Of a stretch of 64,000 nt of DNA, positions 1-10,294 are shown piece after piece. Position 1 is the stretch's first letter. Every line of letters begins with the position of its first letter. The notes below the pieces were generated by a model. That model saw nothing but the letters and a program-made list of their open reading frames with translations. It did not search any database and had not been told where the DNA came from. The DNA comes from Thecamonas trahens ATCC 50062 (Eukaryota; Apusozoa; Apusomonadida; Apusomonadidae), in the NCBI RefSeq assembly GCF_000142905.1, contig NW_013657654.1:60360-124359 (forward strand). Direction: 5' to 3'. The position numbers and the translations under genes were made by a program.

Positions 1-3000
1 CCCTCGACCCCTACCGCCACAAGCTCATCCAGCAGCCAGCCGGTGGCTCGGGCGCACTCGCCGACGTCGCCGAAGCCGGCAGTGAGCCGCTCACCGACGC
101 GGGTGCTGCCGTCCCTGACAACTCGGGTACCCGTGCCACACGCGCTCGTCGCGAGACCGTCGCCCCAACCGGCCCCGACCTCCAGTCGCTCGCCCTCCTC
201 CCGCCGGCCGATGCCAACGCCTCGCTCGACGAGTACCACGCCCGCGTCGCCATAACCGCGCTCATTGCTGTCCTCTCCGACCCGACACTTGCCAAGCACC
301 ACAAGCTCGTTGTCTCGACGGTCATGCAGATTTTCACCTCGCTCGGCATGCGCGCCGCGCCGTTTCTCCCTCAAATCATGCCGCCAATGCTCCAGGTCAT
401 GCGCGGGTGCGACCCGTCGCTCCGCGAGGCTCTCTTCCAGCACATGTCGTCCATTGTCGTCATCGTGAAGCACCACATCCGCGAGTACCTCGACGAGCTC
501 TTTGACCTCATCCTCGAGTTCTGGGACTCGGGCCTTCTCATCCAGATCATCTCGCTTGTCGAAGAGATCTCCACCGCCCTCGCGGACGAGTTCAAGGTCT
601 ACCTGCCAAAGCTCATTCCACACCTCCTCCGCATTCTGCATGCCGACGTCTCCGAGGCCGGACTTCCGCGCCGCAAGGCGCTCGCTGCCCTCGAGACCTT
701 TGGCACCAACCTAGACGACTACCTCCACCTCGTGGTCCCGGCCGTCGTCCGCATGACCGAGCAAGTCGAGGCGCCGCTTGTTGTCCGCGTCCAGGCCCTG
801 CAAGCGCTTGGTCGCCTCTGCCGCAAGCTCAACTTTTCCGAGTACGCCTCGCGCATCATTCTTCCTCTCGCGCGCATCCTCGCCTCGGGCTCGCCAGACC
901 TCGTCCGCGAAGTCATGGAGACCCTCTGTGCGCTTGTTGTCCACCTCGGCTCCGACTTTGCCGTTTTCATTCCCATGATCAACAAGGCGCTCCACGCCCA
1001 GGGCCTCGCCCATCCGCGCTACGAGGCGCTCGTCTCCAAGCTCCTTAAGGGCGACCTCCGCGCCGAGCAGGACGACGACGAGGTCGAAGCCGACGAGGTC
1101 GAAGCAGGATCGGACGATGCCATTGCCCGCCTCCCGGTCAACGAGCAGGTCCTGCAAAAGGCTTGGGAGGCATCGCAGCGGACAACCAAGGAGGACTGGC
1201 TCGAGTGGATCCGCAAGTTTTCGGTCCAGCTCCTCAAGTCGTCGAGCTCGCCCTCGCTCCGCGCCTGCTGGGCTCTTGCACAAGTCTACCCGCCGCTCGC
1301 CAAGCACCTCTTCAATGCCGCCTTCCTCTCGTGCTGGACCGAGCTGTTCGACCAGTACCGCACCGCCCTTACCCGCTCGCTCCAGACCGCGCTCTGCTCC
1401 GACACCATTCCCGCAGAGATCCTACAGCAGCTGCTCAACCTGGCTGAGTTTATGGAGCACAACGACCAGGCGCTCTCCATTCCTATCGAGACACTTGGCC
1501 GGCTCGCTGAAAAGTGCCGCGCTTACGCCAAAGCTCTTCACTACAAAGAAATCGAGTTCCAGCACGCGCCCGAGGAGACCATCGAAGCGCTCATTTCTAT
1601 CAACAATCAGCTCGGCCAGCCCGAGGCCGCCGAGGGCATCCTCCTCTACGCCCGCATCAACCACGGCGTCGTCCTCAAGTCGTCTTGGTACGAGAAGCTC
1701 CACCGCTGGGAGGATGCGCTTGCGGCCTACGACGAGGCCGAGGCCGACGTTTCTGACATTTCGCCCGACATGTCTGTCCAGGTTGCCAGCGCCACCCTCG
1801 ACCCGCACCTCGGCCGCATGCGCTGCCTCTCGGCGCTCGGCGAGTGGGAGTCGCTGGCCGCCCTCGCCTCGTCGGCCTGGGACCGCTTGCCGCCGACGCT
1901 CCACGGCGACGTCGCGCCCATGGCCGCCGCCGCCGCGTGGAACCTCTCGGACTGGTCCGAAATGGCCACCTACGTCGACGCCATGGACGCCGCCACCGTC
2001 CCGGGTGCCTTTTACCGCGCCGTCCTCGCGCTACACTCGGACGCGTACGCCGAGGCACAGAGCTACGTCGACAAGGCCCGCGAGCTGCTCGACACCGAGC
2101 TCACCGCGCTCGTCTCCGAGTCGTACGACCGGGCGTACCCGGTGATGGTGCAGGTCATGCAGCTCGCAGAGATGGAAGAGGTTATTGCCTACAAGCTCGC
2201 CGACGACGAGCAGCAGCGGCTCATCCGCAAGATGTGGGCCGCCCGCCTCGACGGCTGCCAGCGCTCGATCGACATCTGGCAGCGGGTCCTCGCTGTCCGC
2301 TCTATTGTGCTCCAGCCCAACGATGACATGGCGACCTGGCTTAACTTTGCCGAGCTCTGCCGCGAGTCGGGCCGCATGCGCCTCTCGTACAAGTCGATCA
2401 CTGCACTCCTCGACGAGACACCGCCGATGCTGGGCACTGCGCTTGGTGCGGTGGCGTCTGACCCTGTCGCGCCACGCCCTCTCCCGGATGTCCTCGCATC
2501 CGCGCCGCCGCCGGTCGTATTTGCCTACATCAAGCATGTGTGGGAGCAGAAGCCCGAGGGCGCCGCGGTATCGCTGTACGAGCTCTCGCCGTTTGCCTCG
2601 GCCGCCTTTGCCTCGTCGTTTGCATCCGGCACCGTTGCCGGCGACACCGCCGCCGGTTCGGGTGCACTCACGGTCGCCCCGCACAAGATCCTCGCCCTCC
2701 GCTACCTGCAGGACATGCTGGCGTCAGGCATGGCCGAGTGCGAGCCGCGGCTCATGGCGCGCGCCTCGGTCAAGCTCGGCGAGTGGCTCCTGGCGACCCA
2801 CACCGGGCCGACATCGGACGGCTCGCTCGAGGCCATTCTCGCCGCCTTTGAGGCCGGGACCGAGCACGACCCGTCATGGTACGACGGGTGGCACTCGTGG
2901 GCGCGGATCAACCTCGCGGCGGTCCAGCACCTTGCGGTGGACGACGCCAGCCCGCGCGACGAAGACGCGCTTGACCCGTACCTCGTGGCCTCGCTCCGTG

Positions 3001-4982
3001 GCTTTTTCCAGTCGCTCGCGCTCGGCTCGGCCGGCTCGATGCTCCAGGACGCGCTCCGGGTTCTCACTCTTTGGTTCAAGTACGGTCACCGGTCGTCGGT
3101 CGAGTCTGCGCTCTTTGAGGGCTTTGGCCTTGTCTCGGTCGACACGTGGCTGTGTGTCATTCCGCAGCTCATTGCGCGGATCCATGCGTCGAACGAGCGG
3201 GTCCGCAAGACCGTCATCGAGCTCCTCACTCAGGTGGGCAAGGCGCATCCGCAGGCTCTTGTCTACCCGCTCACGGTGGCGTCCAAGTCACAGTCTGCGG
3301 CGCGGCGCAAGTCTGCGCTCCTCATTGTCAACTCGATCAAGAACCACTCCCCGAACCTGATTGAGCAGGCCGAGATGGTTGCCGACGAACTCATCCGCGT
3401 CGCCATCCTGTGGTACGAGATGTGGCACGAGGCGCTGGAGGAGGCCTCACGACTGTTCTTTGGCGACGGTGACGTCGACGGCATGTTTGCCGCCCTCGAC
3501 GAGCTCCACCAGTCGCTCGACGCCGGCGCGACGACGCTTCGCGAGGTCTCGTTCCAGCAGGCGTACGGCCGCGACTTGCGCGAGGCGGCCAAGTGGTGCG
3601 AGCGATACAAGGCGTCGCGAAAGGCCAACGATCTCAACCAGGCGTGGGACCTCTACTACCGGGTCTTCCGGCGCATCGACAAGCAGCTCGCGGAGATGAA
3701 GTGCCTCGAGATGAAGTACGTCTCGCCACTCCTCGACTCTGCGCGCGACCTCGAGCTTCCGGTCCCGGGTACGTACGGCGCCAACACGGCGATGGTCCGC
3801 ATTGCGCGGTTCGGCTCTGAGCTGCGGATCATTGCCTCGAAGCAGCGGCCGCGCAAGATCTCGATCCTCGGCTCGGACGGAGTCCGCTACGAGTACCTGC
3901 TCAAAGGCCACGAGGACCTGCGGCAGGACGAGCGGGTCATGCAGCTGTTTGGTCTGGTCAACACGCTGCTGCAGAACGATCCCGAGACGGCGCGCAAACA
4001 CCTGGGCATCATCCGATACGAGATCATCCCGCTCTCGCCGTACTCGGGCCTCCTCGGCTGGGTGCCGGACACGGACACACTCCACGCGCTCGTGCAAGAA
4101 TACCGCGAGATGCGCGGCATTCCGCTCAACCAGGAGCACCGGCACATGCTGCAGCTCTCGCCGGCGCGGTACGAGACGCTGACGCTGATGCAAAAGGTGG
4201 AGGTCTTCCTCGCGGCGCTCGACGGCTCGTCGGGCGACGACCTGTACAAGATGCTCTGGCTCAAGTCGCCGTCGTCCGAGGCGTGGCTTGAGCGGCGGAC
4301 CAACTACACGCGGTCTCTGGCGGTCATGTCGATGGTCGGCTACATCCTCGGCCTCGGCGATCGTCACCCGTCGAACCTAATGATCGATCGCAGGTCGGGC
4401 AAGGTCGTCCACATCGACTGGGGCGACTGCTTCGAGGTCGCCATGCTCCGCGACAAGTTCCCGGAAAAGGTGCCGTTCCGGCTGACCCGCATGCTCCGCA
4501 AGGCCATGGAGGTCTCGATGATCGAGGGCAACTACCGGTTTACCTGCGAGTCGGTCATGCACGTCTTGCGGCTCAACAAGGACGCGCTTATGTCGGTCCT
4601 CGAGGCCTTTGTCCACGACCCGCTCATTAATTGGCGGCTGCTCGAGGACAAGACCGTGGCTGACGGCGCGCCCGGTGCCGGTGCCGACGGCGAGCCTGCC
4701 GACGGCGTCGGCTCGCCGCCAGTCTTTGCCGAGGGCGTCCCCGGCGCCCGCCGCAAGGTCGTCGACGAGTCGGCACTCGCCGAAGTCTCCACCACCGCCG
4801 AGCCCGAGCTCAACGAGAAGGCTGTCCAGATCATCAACCGCATCTCGTCCAAGCTCTCTGGTCGTGACTTTGATGAGAACGAGACGCTCTCGGTCGAGGC
4901 ACAGGTCGACAAGCTCATCCGGCAGGCAACCTCGCTCGAGAACTTGGCATCTCTCTACCTTGGATGGTGCGCGTGGTACTGA
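1..4982 (+). CDS. TOR: TOR (target of rapamycin) serine/threonine kinase, 5' end outside window
   Basis: The frame is open from base 3, well upstream of the first Met (324), and already resembles TOR there (LDPYRHK and later FLPQIMPPMLQVMR), so the gene enters from the left. It encodes the PIKK kinase that couples nutrients to growth in TORC1/TORC2. Visible in order: HEAT-type helical repeats and FAT region (to about base 3300); the FRB domain from 3388 (ELIRVAILWYEMWHEALEEA) with the Ser of EASRLFF, the rapamycin-FKBP contact in the family, retained; a PI3K-like kinase with the KGHEDLRQDERVMQLF segment, the catalytic loop GLGDRHPSNLMI and HIDWGDCF; an Ala/Gly/Pro-rich insert before the C-terminus; and a FATC ending YLGWCAWY. 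No intron or frame break is seen across 4.9 kb. It converges on RMC1 with 68 bases between stop codons. Confidence 0.96.
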   Translation, partial: LDPYRHKLIQQPAGGSGALADVAEAGSEPLTDAGAAVPDNSGTRATRARRETVAPTGPDLQSLALLPPADANASLDEYHARVAITALIAVLSDPTLAKHHKLVVSTVMQIFTSLGMRAAPFLPQIMPPMLQVMRGCDPSLREALFQHMSSIVVIVKHHIREYLDELFDLILEFWDSGLLIQIISLVEEISTALADEFKVYLPKLIPHLLRILHADVSEAGLPRRKALAALETFGTNLDDYLHLVVPAVVRMTEQVEAPLVVRVQALQALGRLCRKLNFSEYASRIILPLARILASGSPDLVREVMETLCALVVHLGSDFAVFIPMINKALHAQGLAHPRYEALVSKLLKGDLRAEQDDDEVEADEVEAGSDDAIARLPVNEQVLQKAWEASQRTTKEDWLEWIRKFSVQLLKSSSSPSLRACWALAQVYPPLAKHLFNAAFLSCWTELFDQYRTALTRSLQTALCSDTIPAEILQQLLNLAEFMEHNDQALSIPIETLGRLAEKCRAYAKALHYKEIEFQHAPEETIEALISINNQLGQPEAAEGILLYARINHGVVLKSSWYEKLHRWEDALAAYDEAEADVSDISPDMSVQVASATLDPHLGRMRCLSALGEWESLAALASSAWDRLPPTLHGDVAPMAAAAAWNLSDWSEMATYVDAMDAATVPGAFYRAVLALHSDAYAEAQSYVDKARELLDTELTALVSESYDRAYPVMVQVMQLAEMEEVIAYKLADDEQQRLIRKMWAARLDGCQRSIDIWQRVLAVRSIVLQPNDDMATWLNFAELCRESGRMRLSYKSITALLDETPPMLGTALGAVASDPVAPRPLPDVLASAPPPVVFAYIKHVWEQKPEGAAVSLYELSPFASAAFASSFASGTVAGDTAAGSGALTVAPHKILALRYLQDMLASGMAECEPRLMARASVKLGEWLLATHTGPTSDGSLEAILAAFEAGTEHDPSWYDGWHSWARINLAAVQHLAVDDASPRDEDALDPYLVASLRGFFQSLALGSAGSMLQDALRVLTLWFKYGHRSSVESALFEGFGLVSVDTWLCVIPQLIARIHASNERVRKTVIELLTQVGKAHPQALVYPLTVASKSQSAARRKSALLIVNSIKNHSPNLIEQAEMVADELIRVAILWYEMWHEALEEASRLFFGDGDVDGMFAALDELHQSLDAGATTLREVSFQQAYGRDLREAAKWCERYKASRKANDLNQAWDLYYRVFRRIDKQLAEMKCLEMKYVSPLLDSARDLELPVPGTYGANTAMVRIARFGSELRIIASKQRPRKISILGSDGVRYEYLLKGHEDLRQDERVMQLFGLVNTLLQNDPETARKHLGIIRYEIIPLSPYSGLLGWVPDTDTLHALVQEYREMRGIPLNQEHRHMLQLSPARYETLTLMQKVEVFLAALDGSSGDDLYKMLWLKSPSSEAWLERRTNYTRSLAVMSMVGYILGLGDRHPSNLMIDRRSGKVVHIDWGDCFEVAMLRDKFPEKVPFRLTRMLRKAMEVSMIEGNYRFTCESVMHVLRLNKDALMSVLEAFVHDPLINWRLLEDKTVADGAPGAGADGEPADGVGSPPVFAEGVPGARRKVVDESALAEVSTTAEPELNEKAVQIINRISSKLSGRDFDENETLSVEAQVDKLIRQATSLENLASLYLGWCAWY

Positions 4983-5050
4983 TTACATGGATTACATACA
5001 TCAAAGCAAAAGGAGAGATGGGCGTGGGCGCTGGGCGTTTGTAGCAGCGG

Positions 5051-7680
5051 CTACGCGGCGTAGAGGGCTGCAAAGGCGGCAACAAACTCATCGCACTCCT
5101 CCTCGGGAAGAAAAGCCTCGTTGCCGCGGAGATACAAGTTGCGCTGGGCAAAGAAGGTGAAGACGGTGTGGAAGAGCGGCGTGTCGCCCGAATCGAGGGC
5201 GAGGCGGAGGAAGCGCTTGACCGGGACCGAGCGGAAGCCGTGCTCGCGGATGAAACGCAGCGCCGGGAGGACGTAGTTGCGCGAGAGGAGGACCTCCACG
5301 ATTTCCTCGTGGGTGTGGAGCCGCTTGAGCATGTCAAGCGCGAGCTGAAAGGCCGGCGGGTAGACGGCGTCGAGCGAGAGGAGCTGGAGGGCGACGGGCG
5401 TCGAGTCCATGACGACGTGGTACTGGATGAGCTGGTGGAGCTGGTGGAACTTGGCCTCAGCCACAAGAAGGTTGATGATGAGCTCGTAGAGGTAGTGCTG
5501 GACTGGACGCGAGTTGAACGAGAGTGAGCGGATGTACTCCATGAGGACGGCGAGCTTGAACTTGGGCGTCAGCTCGCGGGCCTCCTCTACCATCGACGCG
5601 AGCACAAACGAGTAAATCTCCTTCTGCTCGATGATGGCAAAGCCGTCCTTGGTCCGGGCAGTGACAAGGAGTGGCGAGGTAGCGACTTCCGAGGCCGCGG
5701 CCGCGGCCGCGCTGCCAAGCGACGAGACGAGCTCGGGCGAGACGCCGAGGGCGCCGAGCGGCGGCTCGAACAGCAGCTGCGATGAGGTGGCGAGCGAGGA
5801 GCGGACCAGCGCGCCAAAGACGTCGGCGTCGGCCGGTGACGGCACCCGCTGCAGCGGAATGGTCCCGCCGAGCTCGGCGTACTTGGACGCCAAGTCCGAC
5901 GTCGCCGAGCCCGTCAGCGGGAGCAGCGACGACGCAGACGGCGATGCCGCCGACGAGGTGGCCGGAAGCCGAGAGCCGCCAAACGGCACGTCGCGCGCTG
6001 CGGTGTGAGCTGCCGGAGGCGCCGACGCCGGGCGGGCCGGTCCGCCCTGAGCCGACAGCGTCGCGGTCGGCGCCTCGGCGGCGGCTGCCGCCGCCGAAGC
6101 AGACGGCGATGACGACGACGACGACGACGAGAACCATGAGGTCCAGCCGCGGCGAGACTTGCGCTTCGAGTTGGCAGCGGCGGCCGAGTGCAGCTGGGCG
6201 AGCTCGGCCTCTGCACGCTCACGCTGGGCGAGGTTGCAGATCTCGTTGATCATGTCAAAGACCTGGCCGATGGCGTTAAGTGATGCCTTGGCCCAGATCA
6301 TCTCGCGGATGGTGTGGAGGACGAGGACCTTGCAGTGTTCGCGTTTGAGAAGAAAGGCGATGCGGCGGCGGGCGTCAGTAAAGTTGGCGGCAAGCGCTGA
6401 GAGGTCGAGTAGAAGCGAGAAGATACGCCCGGACTCGGGCTCCATCACCAGGTCGGGCGCAAAGTAGAGCCACGGGCGGCGGCCGCGACGTGGCGTCCGC
6501 GGCGAGCTCGTCCCGTCAGACGAGTTGGCACTGTCGGCGCTGTCAGGCGTAGCTAAGGCAGGCAACGGTGCAAACGGGTAGGTGAGCGTCGGCGGAGGGG
6601 CAGAGCCAGGAGCCGGGAGAGGGCGTGGCTTGTCGAGCGGGTTGCGGCACGAGACTTTGATGTCGTAGATGAGGACCGAGCCCTGGTCAACGTTGTGAAA
6701 GACAAGGAGCTGGTCGATAATAGAGAGCCGGTGGGTGCAGCCGCGGGCGATGGGGAGCTCTGCGCGGAGCACAGCTTCGTCGCGGTTAATGAGGTAGAGG
6801 GCAGCGCAGCCGTCGGCGGCGTTGATGTGGATGAGAAAGACCTTGTGGTAGACGACAGCAAGGTGGACGTCTGCGGCGGAGACCTTGGAGGCTCCGGTCC
6901 GAGCGGCAATGCGGAGCTTGGGTAGCTTGACGAGGCCGTCCGGCTTGAAGAGAAACGGCTGGAGCACGGTGCCCTGCTCATTGGTGGCGAGCAGGATGAC
7001 CTTGGCCACGTGCGAGTAGACGTGCCAGTGGATGGCGAGCGAGTGTGACTTGAGGAGCTTGAACGTGCCCTTGGAGCTGCTGTACCCGTACAGCTCGAGG
7101 GTCTGCGAGGTGACGAGGAAAAAGTTGCCCACATACGGCCAGCCGCCATCAAAGATGAGCATCGGCTCTCTCGACGCCTTGCACGTCAGCATGATCGACT
7201 TGCCCCCACCAGCAGCACTGCCTGAGCGGCGGGCCTTTTTGCGGCTAGAGGTGAGGCCGGCCGAAGCCGAGCGAGAATCAGCCGCAGCAACCGCCGGGCC
7301 AGGACCACGAGAGGCAGGCGATGGAGCTGATTGACCAGGACGGAGATGGAGCGGAATAGGCACAAACTCGACGAGACGGGTGGAGCGGATGAGCGCGACA
7401 AAGGTAAAGTCGAGGGCGAGCCGAGGACATGTGAGGAGAGGGCCCCTGTCCGGGAGGAGCATTTCGAGAGCAGTGGGATCATCATAAGCCACCGAACGGA
7501 GACCATGTCGTGTGTAGAGTGTGGGAGGGGAGGAGATGGCTCTCAGTTCCGTCTGTCCCGTCACCACCACCACCTTGTTCACAGCAGCGTCAAAGTACAG
7601 TCGGCTCTCGTTGGGCAGGCCCACGCACACGTTGGGGCCGAGCAGGACGGCTGAGGGTGTGGGGGGGGGACTGCCGTCAT
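5051..7680 (-). CDS. RMC1: RMC1 / Mic1-domain regulator of the MON1-CCZ1 Rab7 GEF
   Basis: The protein resembles animal RMC1 (C18orf8), an accessory subunit of the Mon1-Ccz1 exchange factor that activates Rab7 on late endosomes. The N-terminal half looks like a beta-propeller (VLIYDIKV, LLKSHSLAIHWHVYSH). The C-terminal Mic1 domain is well conserved: VLMEYIRSLSFNSRPVQHYL, LDMLKRLHTHEEIVEVLLSR and ALRFIREHGF. A Ser/Ala-rich insert of about 150 residues lies between them. The open frame extends to 7867, but its first 60 residues are low-complexity Pro/His. A better start is the ATG at 7680, which joins the conserved frame if one C is added to the C9 run (7661-7669). An acceptor-like CCCTCAG just downstream makes an upstream exon an alternative. 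The function is family knowledge; the start is inference. Confidence 0.85.
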
Positions 7681-8016
7681 GCCGGGTGAGGGGTGAGGGG
7701 TGGGTGGGGTGGGTGGGGGAGGGGGGGGGGGGGGGGGTAGGGGGTGAGAGAGAGAGAGATGTGTGAGGTCGGCGGTGAGGTGGGCGGTGGGGTGGTTGGT
7801 GGGGTGGTGGGGCGGTCGCCTGCTGGTGGTGGCATGCCGGGCGGCAGGCGTCATGGCAGGCGGCCATCTGGCATGTCGGCGGCTAGGCAGGTAAGTAGCC
7901 CGTTGGCACGCGGACGACCAGGCAGCAGGTGGACGACCAGACATACGGGCGGCGGGTGAAGGATCTTTATCGCAGGCGGCGGTAAGCAAGGGTCCGAGCA
8001 TTCGGGAAGATCATGA
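7681..8016 (-). promoter_or_regulatory. Intergenic leader of the RMC1 gene with long C tract
   Basis: This 336-base stretch lies between the likely acetate kinase stop and the RMC1 start. On the RMC1 coding strand it carries a 17-base C run (7721-7737), a short CT repeat just upstream (about 7745-7760) and several CCACCCC units. Both flanking open frames run into it, but neither extension looks like conserved protein. I see no TATA box. It most likely holds the RMC1 promoter and 5' leader. Confidence 0.4.
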
Positions 8017-9248
8017 CTACCATCCATCCCCCGCGTCGCACGATACGCCTGGGCAGCAATGTACGCCTCCTCGTTGGTGGACACGACAAGCAGTCGGATG
8101 TCTCCCTTTCCAGACGAAATGTCGGCATAACCATGCCTAGCAAGTGCAGCAGCAACTTCATCGTCGCGGTTGGCGGATACATCGAGGCTGGCCGAGAGGA
8201 GCGGGCTACATGCGAGCGATCGCACTATGGCCGACGCCTCGCCCACTCCGCCGGTAAACACAATCGCGTCAGGGGCACGTGAGAGGAGCCCGATGTGGCC
8301 GTGGAGCTGGAACACCAGCCGGTGAATGTACACGTCGCGGGCAAGGATGCAGTGAGCGTCCCCTGCGGCTGCGCCGGCCAGTACCTGGCGCATCGACCGT
8401 GTCCCAGCCATGCCCATCAGACCCGAGCGTGACGCAAGCTCATCACCCAGTGCATCCAACAGCTCCGCCGCGCCCAATTTCTCGTCCGCGAGCAGCGCCC
8501 GGCCGAGCGCGAGCACCGCGCCAGGATCCATGTCGCCTGGGCGGGTGGCCATGACCAGCCCGCCGAGCGGCGAGAAGCCCATCGAGGTGTCGACAACACG
8601 GCCACCGTCAATCGCCGCCACCGACGCCCCCGATCCGAGGTGAGCCGTCACCACCGCTGCAGCCTCGGGCGCAAGTCCAAGTGCCGCAGCTGCAGCCTCG
8701 GCCACGTACGCGTGCGACGAGCCGTGAAAGCCGTACTTGCGGACGCTGGCCGCGTCAGCCAGCTGAGTCCGGACAGGCACCGTGTACGCGCACGCCGCCA
8801 TGCCTGCCACATGCGGTGCCGTGTCAAAGACCGCCACCTGTGGCACGTAAGGCCCCGCTGCCGCGGCGCATGCCTCGAGCGCGAGCAATGCCGGCGGATT
8901 GTGCAGCGGCGCGTGGACGGCTGCCTCGGCGATCGACGCCCGCACGACGTCGTCCACAACCACCGCACCGGCCCTCTCGCGGCCACCATGGACAACCCGG
9001 TGCGCCACAAGGTCCAGCTCGACATCAGCAGCCTTGGCTTCAGTCAGCACCTCGGCCACCGCAGCTGCCATGCCGCTCGCGGTCTCAATCCCGCTGATCA
9101 TCGTTGAGAAGATCTCGCCGCCTGCCATGTCTGTCGCTTGCACCTGCTGCCGCTGGCCCTTGCCGCACGTTTTTGGCCGCAAATACAGCCTCGCTTTGAG
9201 CGACGATGAGCCGGCGTTGATGACCAGCGCCGCGTGTCTTGTGGTCAT
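8017..9248 (-). CDS. ackA: Acetate kinase
   Basis: This ASKHA-fold enzyme interconverts acetate plus ATP (or PPi in some protists) and acetyl phosphate. Family residues visible in order: VINAGSSSLK (phosphate loop with Asn), HRVVHGG (substrate Arg), FDTAPH (catalytic Asp), KYGFHGSSHAYV, HLGSGASV, ATRPGDMDPG (catalytic Arg) and STNEEAYI (metal-binding Glu). The uninterrupted frame runs on to 7851 with 60 unconserved residues. If one G is added to the run at 8028-8032, translation stops at 8017 and gives about 410 residues, the usual length; I use that end. Acetate kinase is rare in eukaryotes, and no phosphotransacetylase or phosphoketolase lies in this window. No targeting peptide is evident, so it is probably cytosolic. 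Confidence 0.9.
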
Positions 9249-9290
9249 AGCGACAAGTGGTGCGCCTTTACCATACAGCCGCCATACACA

Positions 9291-10040
9291 CTACGGCGAC
9301 GTCGATCGTGACCGCGAGCCCGACCGCGAGCCCGACCGCGACCGGGGCCGCTTGCGGATGTACGCCGGGCGAGCCCGGCTCTGTTGCTGCCGCGTCGACG
9401 GAGCTGACGCCGTCGACGACGGCAAGCCGGTGTCCATCGGCGCCAGACCGGCACCCGGCGGGAGTGGGATCGGGGGCGGCACATGCGGGAGCGAGTTGTT
9501 CGAAAAGCGTTCGACAGCCGAGGCCACGATGGCGTCGGTAGCGTCGACAAGGGTGGTGTGGAGGACCGGCGCGAGATAGATTCGGTCGAGGTGGTAGAAC
9601 CAGGCCGGGAAGATGCTGCGCGCCCGCGAGTACCCATTCAGCGCAACGTCCAGAGCATCGGGCGAGTTGGCGGCAGCCTGCCCCACGCCGACTCGGACAA
9701 CCTCGAGCACATCGCCATACATGCGGGTGGCCAGACCCTCCGAGACGGCGGCAAAGGCGCGGTGGACGAGCCACGAGAGCGAGAACGAGGCCATGGCCGA
9801 GTCGTCGCCTCGTAGCAAGCCGCCGAGCACAGCCTCTATCTCTGGCCAGATCTCCGTCTCATACCGCGCCTGCGCAAGCTCGCCCCTGCTCGGCTCGTCG
9901 CTCTCGCAACGGGCCGCCGTAGCCAGAAAAGGTCGTGGAACACTGGCGGCCGCCTCGCCGGCCTCGGCTTCGTCGGCAACTCGCTCACCGCCACCAAGCA
10001 CAAGCCCGCGCTGGCGCTTGCGGGCATGCTCACCGGCCAT
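9291..10040 (-). CDS. CACUL1-like cullin-repeat protein
   Basis: The core of about 150 residues resembles the cullin-type helical region of CACUL1 (CDK2-associated cullin domain protein): YETEIWPEIEAVLGGLL, then TRMYGDVLEVV, ALNGYSRARSIFPAWFYHLD, RIYLAPVLHTTLVDATDAIV and NNSLPHV. In animals CACUL1 binds CDK2; the role here is unknown. I chose the Met at 10040 (MAGEHARKRQRG, a basic nuclear-signal-like start) because the open frame upstream of it is Cys/His-rich and promoter-like. The C-terminus is an Arg-Ser-Gly tail (RSRSGSRSGSRSRSTSP). The protein is shorter than the animal homologue and has no cullin C-terminal RING-binding domain. The family assignment rests on motif order read by eye. 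Confidence 0.5.
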   Translation of the reverse strand: MAGEHARKRQRGLVLGGGERVADEAEAGEAAASVPRPFLATAARCESDEPSRGELAQARYETEIWPEIEAVLGGLLRGDDSAMASFSLSWLVHRAFAAVSEGLATRMYGDVLEVVRVGVGQAAANSPDALDVALNGYSRARSIFPAWFYHLDRIYLAPVLHTTLVDATDAIVASAVERFSNNSLPHVPPPIPLPPGAGLAPMDTGLPSSTASAPSTRQQQSRARPAYIRKRPRSRSGSRSGSRSRSTSP

Positions 10041-10294
10041 ATGCACACCGCACGAGTCTGAAGCACACGTCTGCTCTCGCCAGCCTGAGTCTTCTTCTTC
10101 CTGCTCCACCACACCGTCTGCACTTGGGTGTGCGCCGGCAAGTAGCTCACCACACCACAGCAGAAGAAGGCCGTCACACCGCGAGCCGGCCGTGTGTCTG
10201 ATCGCCTGTGATCGCACGTGATCATGGCCCACAGCCACCACTCTCTCCCCTCCCCCGCCACCAGCTAGCCAACCAGCCAGCCAGCCAACAAGCC
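10041..10294. promoter_or_regulatory. Divergent promoter region, CACUL1-like / MTHFS
   Basis: The 254 bases between two divergent start codons contain GATC-centred words (TGATCG, TGTGATCG, CGTGATCATGG around 10199-10225), similar to clusters in other intergenic regions of this window, and a CCAGCCAGCCAA-type short repeat just before the cyclo-ligase ATG. No TATA box is recognised. Confidence 0.35.

Noticed and set aside
1117-2145. Arg/Ser/Pro-rich ORF inside TOR in another frame
   Set aside because: Frame shadow of the high-GC TOR coding sequence.
7851-8016. C-terminal 60-residue extension of acetate kinase and the N-terminal extension of RMC1
   Set aside because: Composition is unlike conserved protein, and a one-base correction at a homopolymer ends or starts both genes at family-typical positions.
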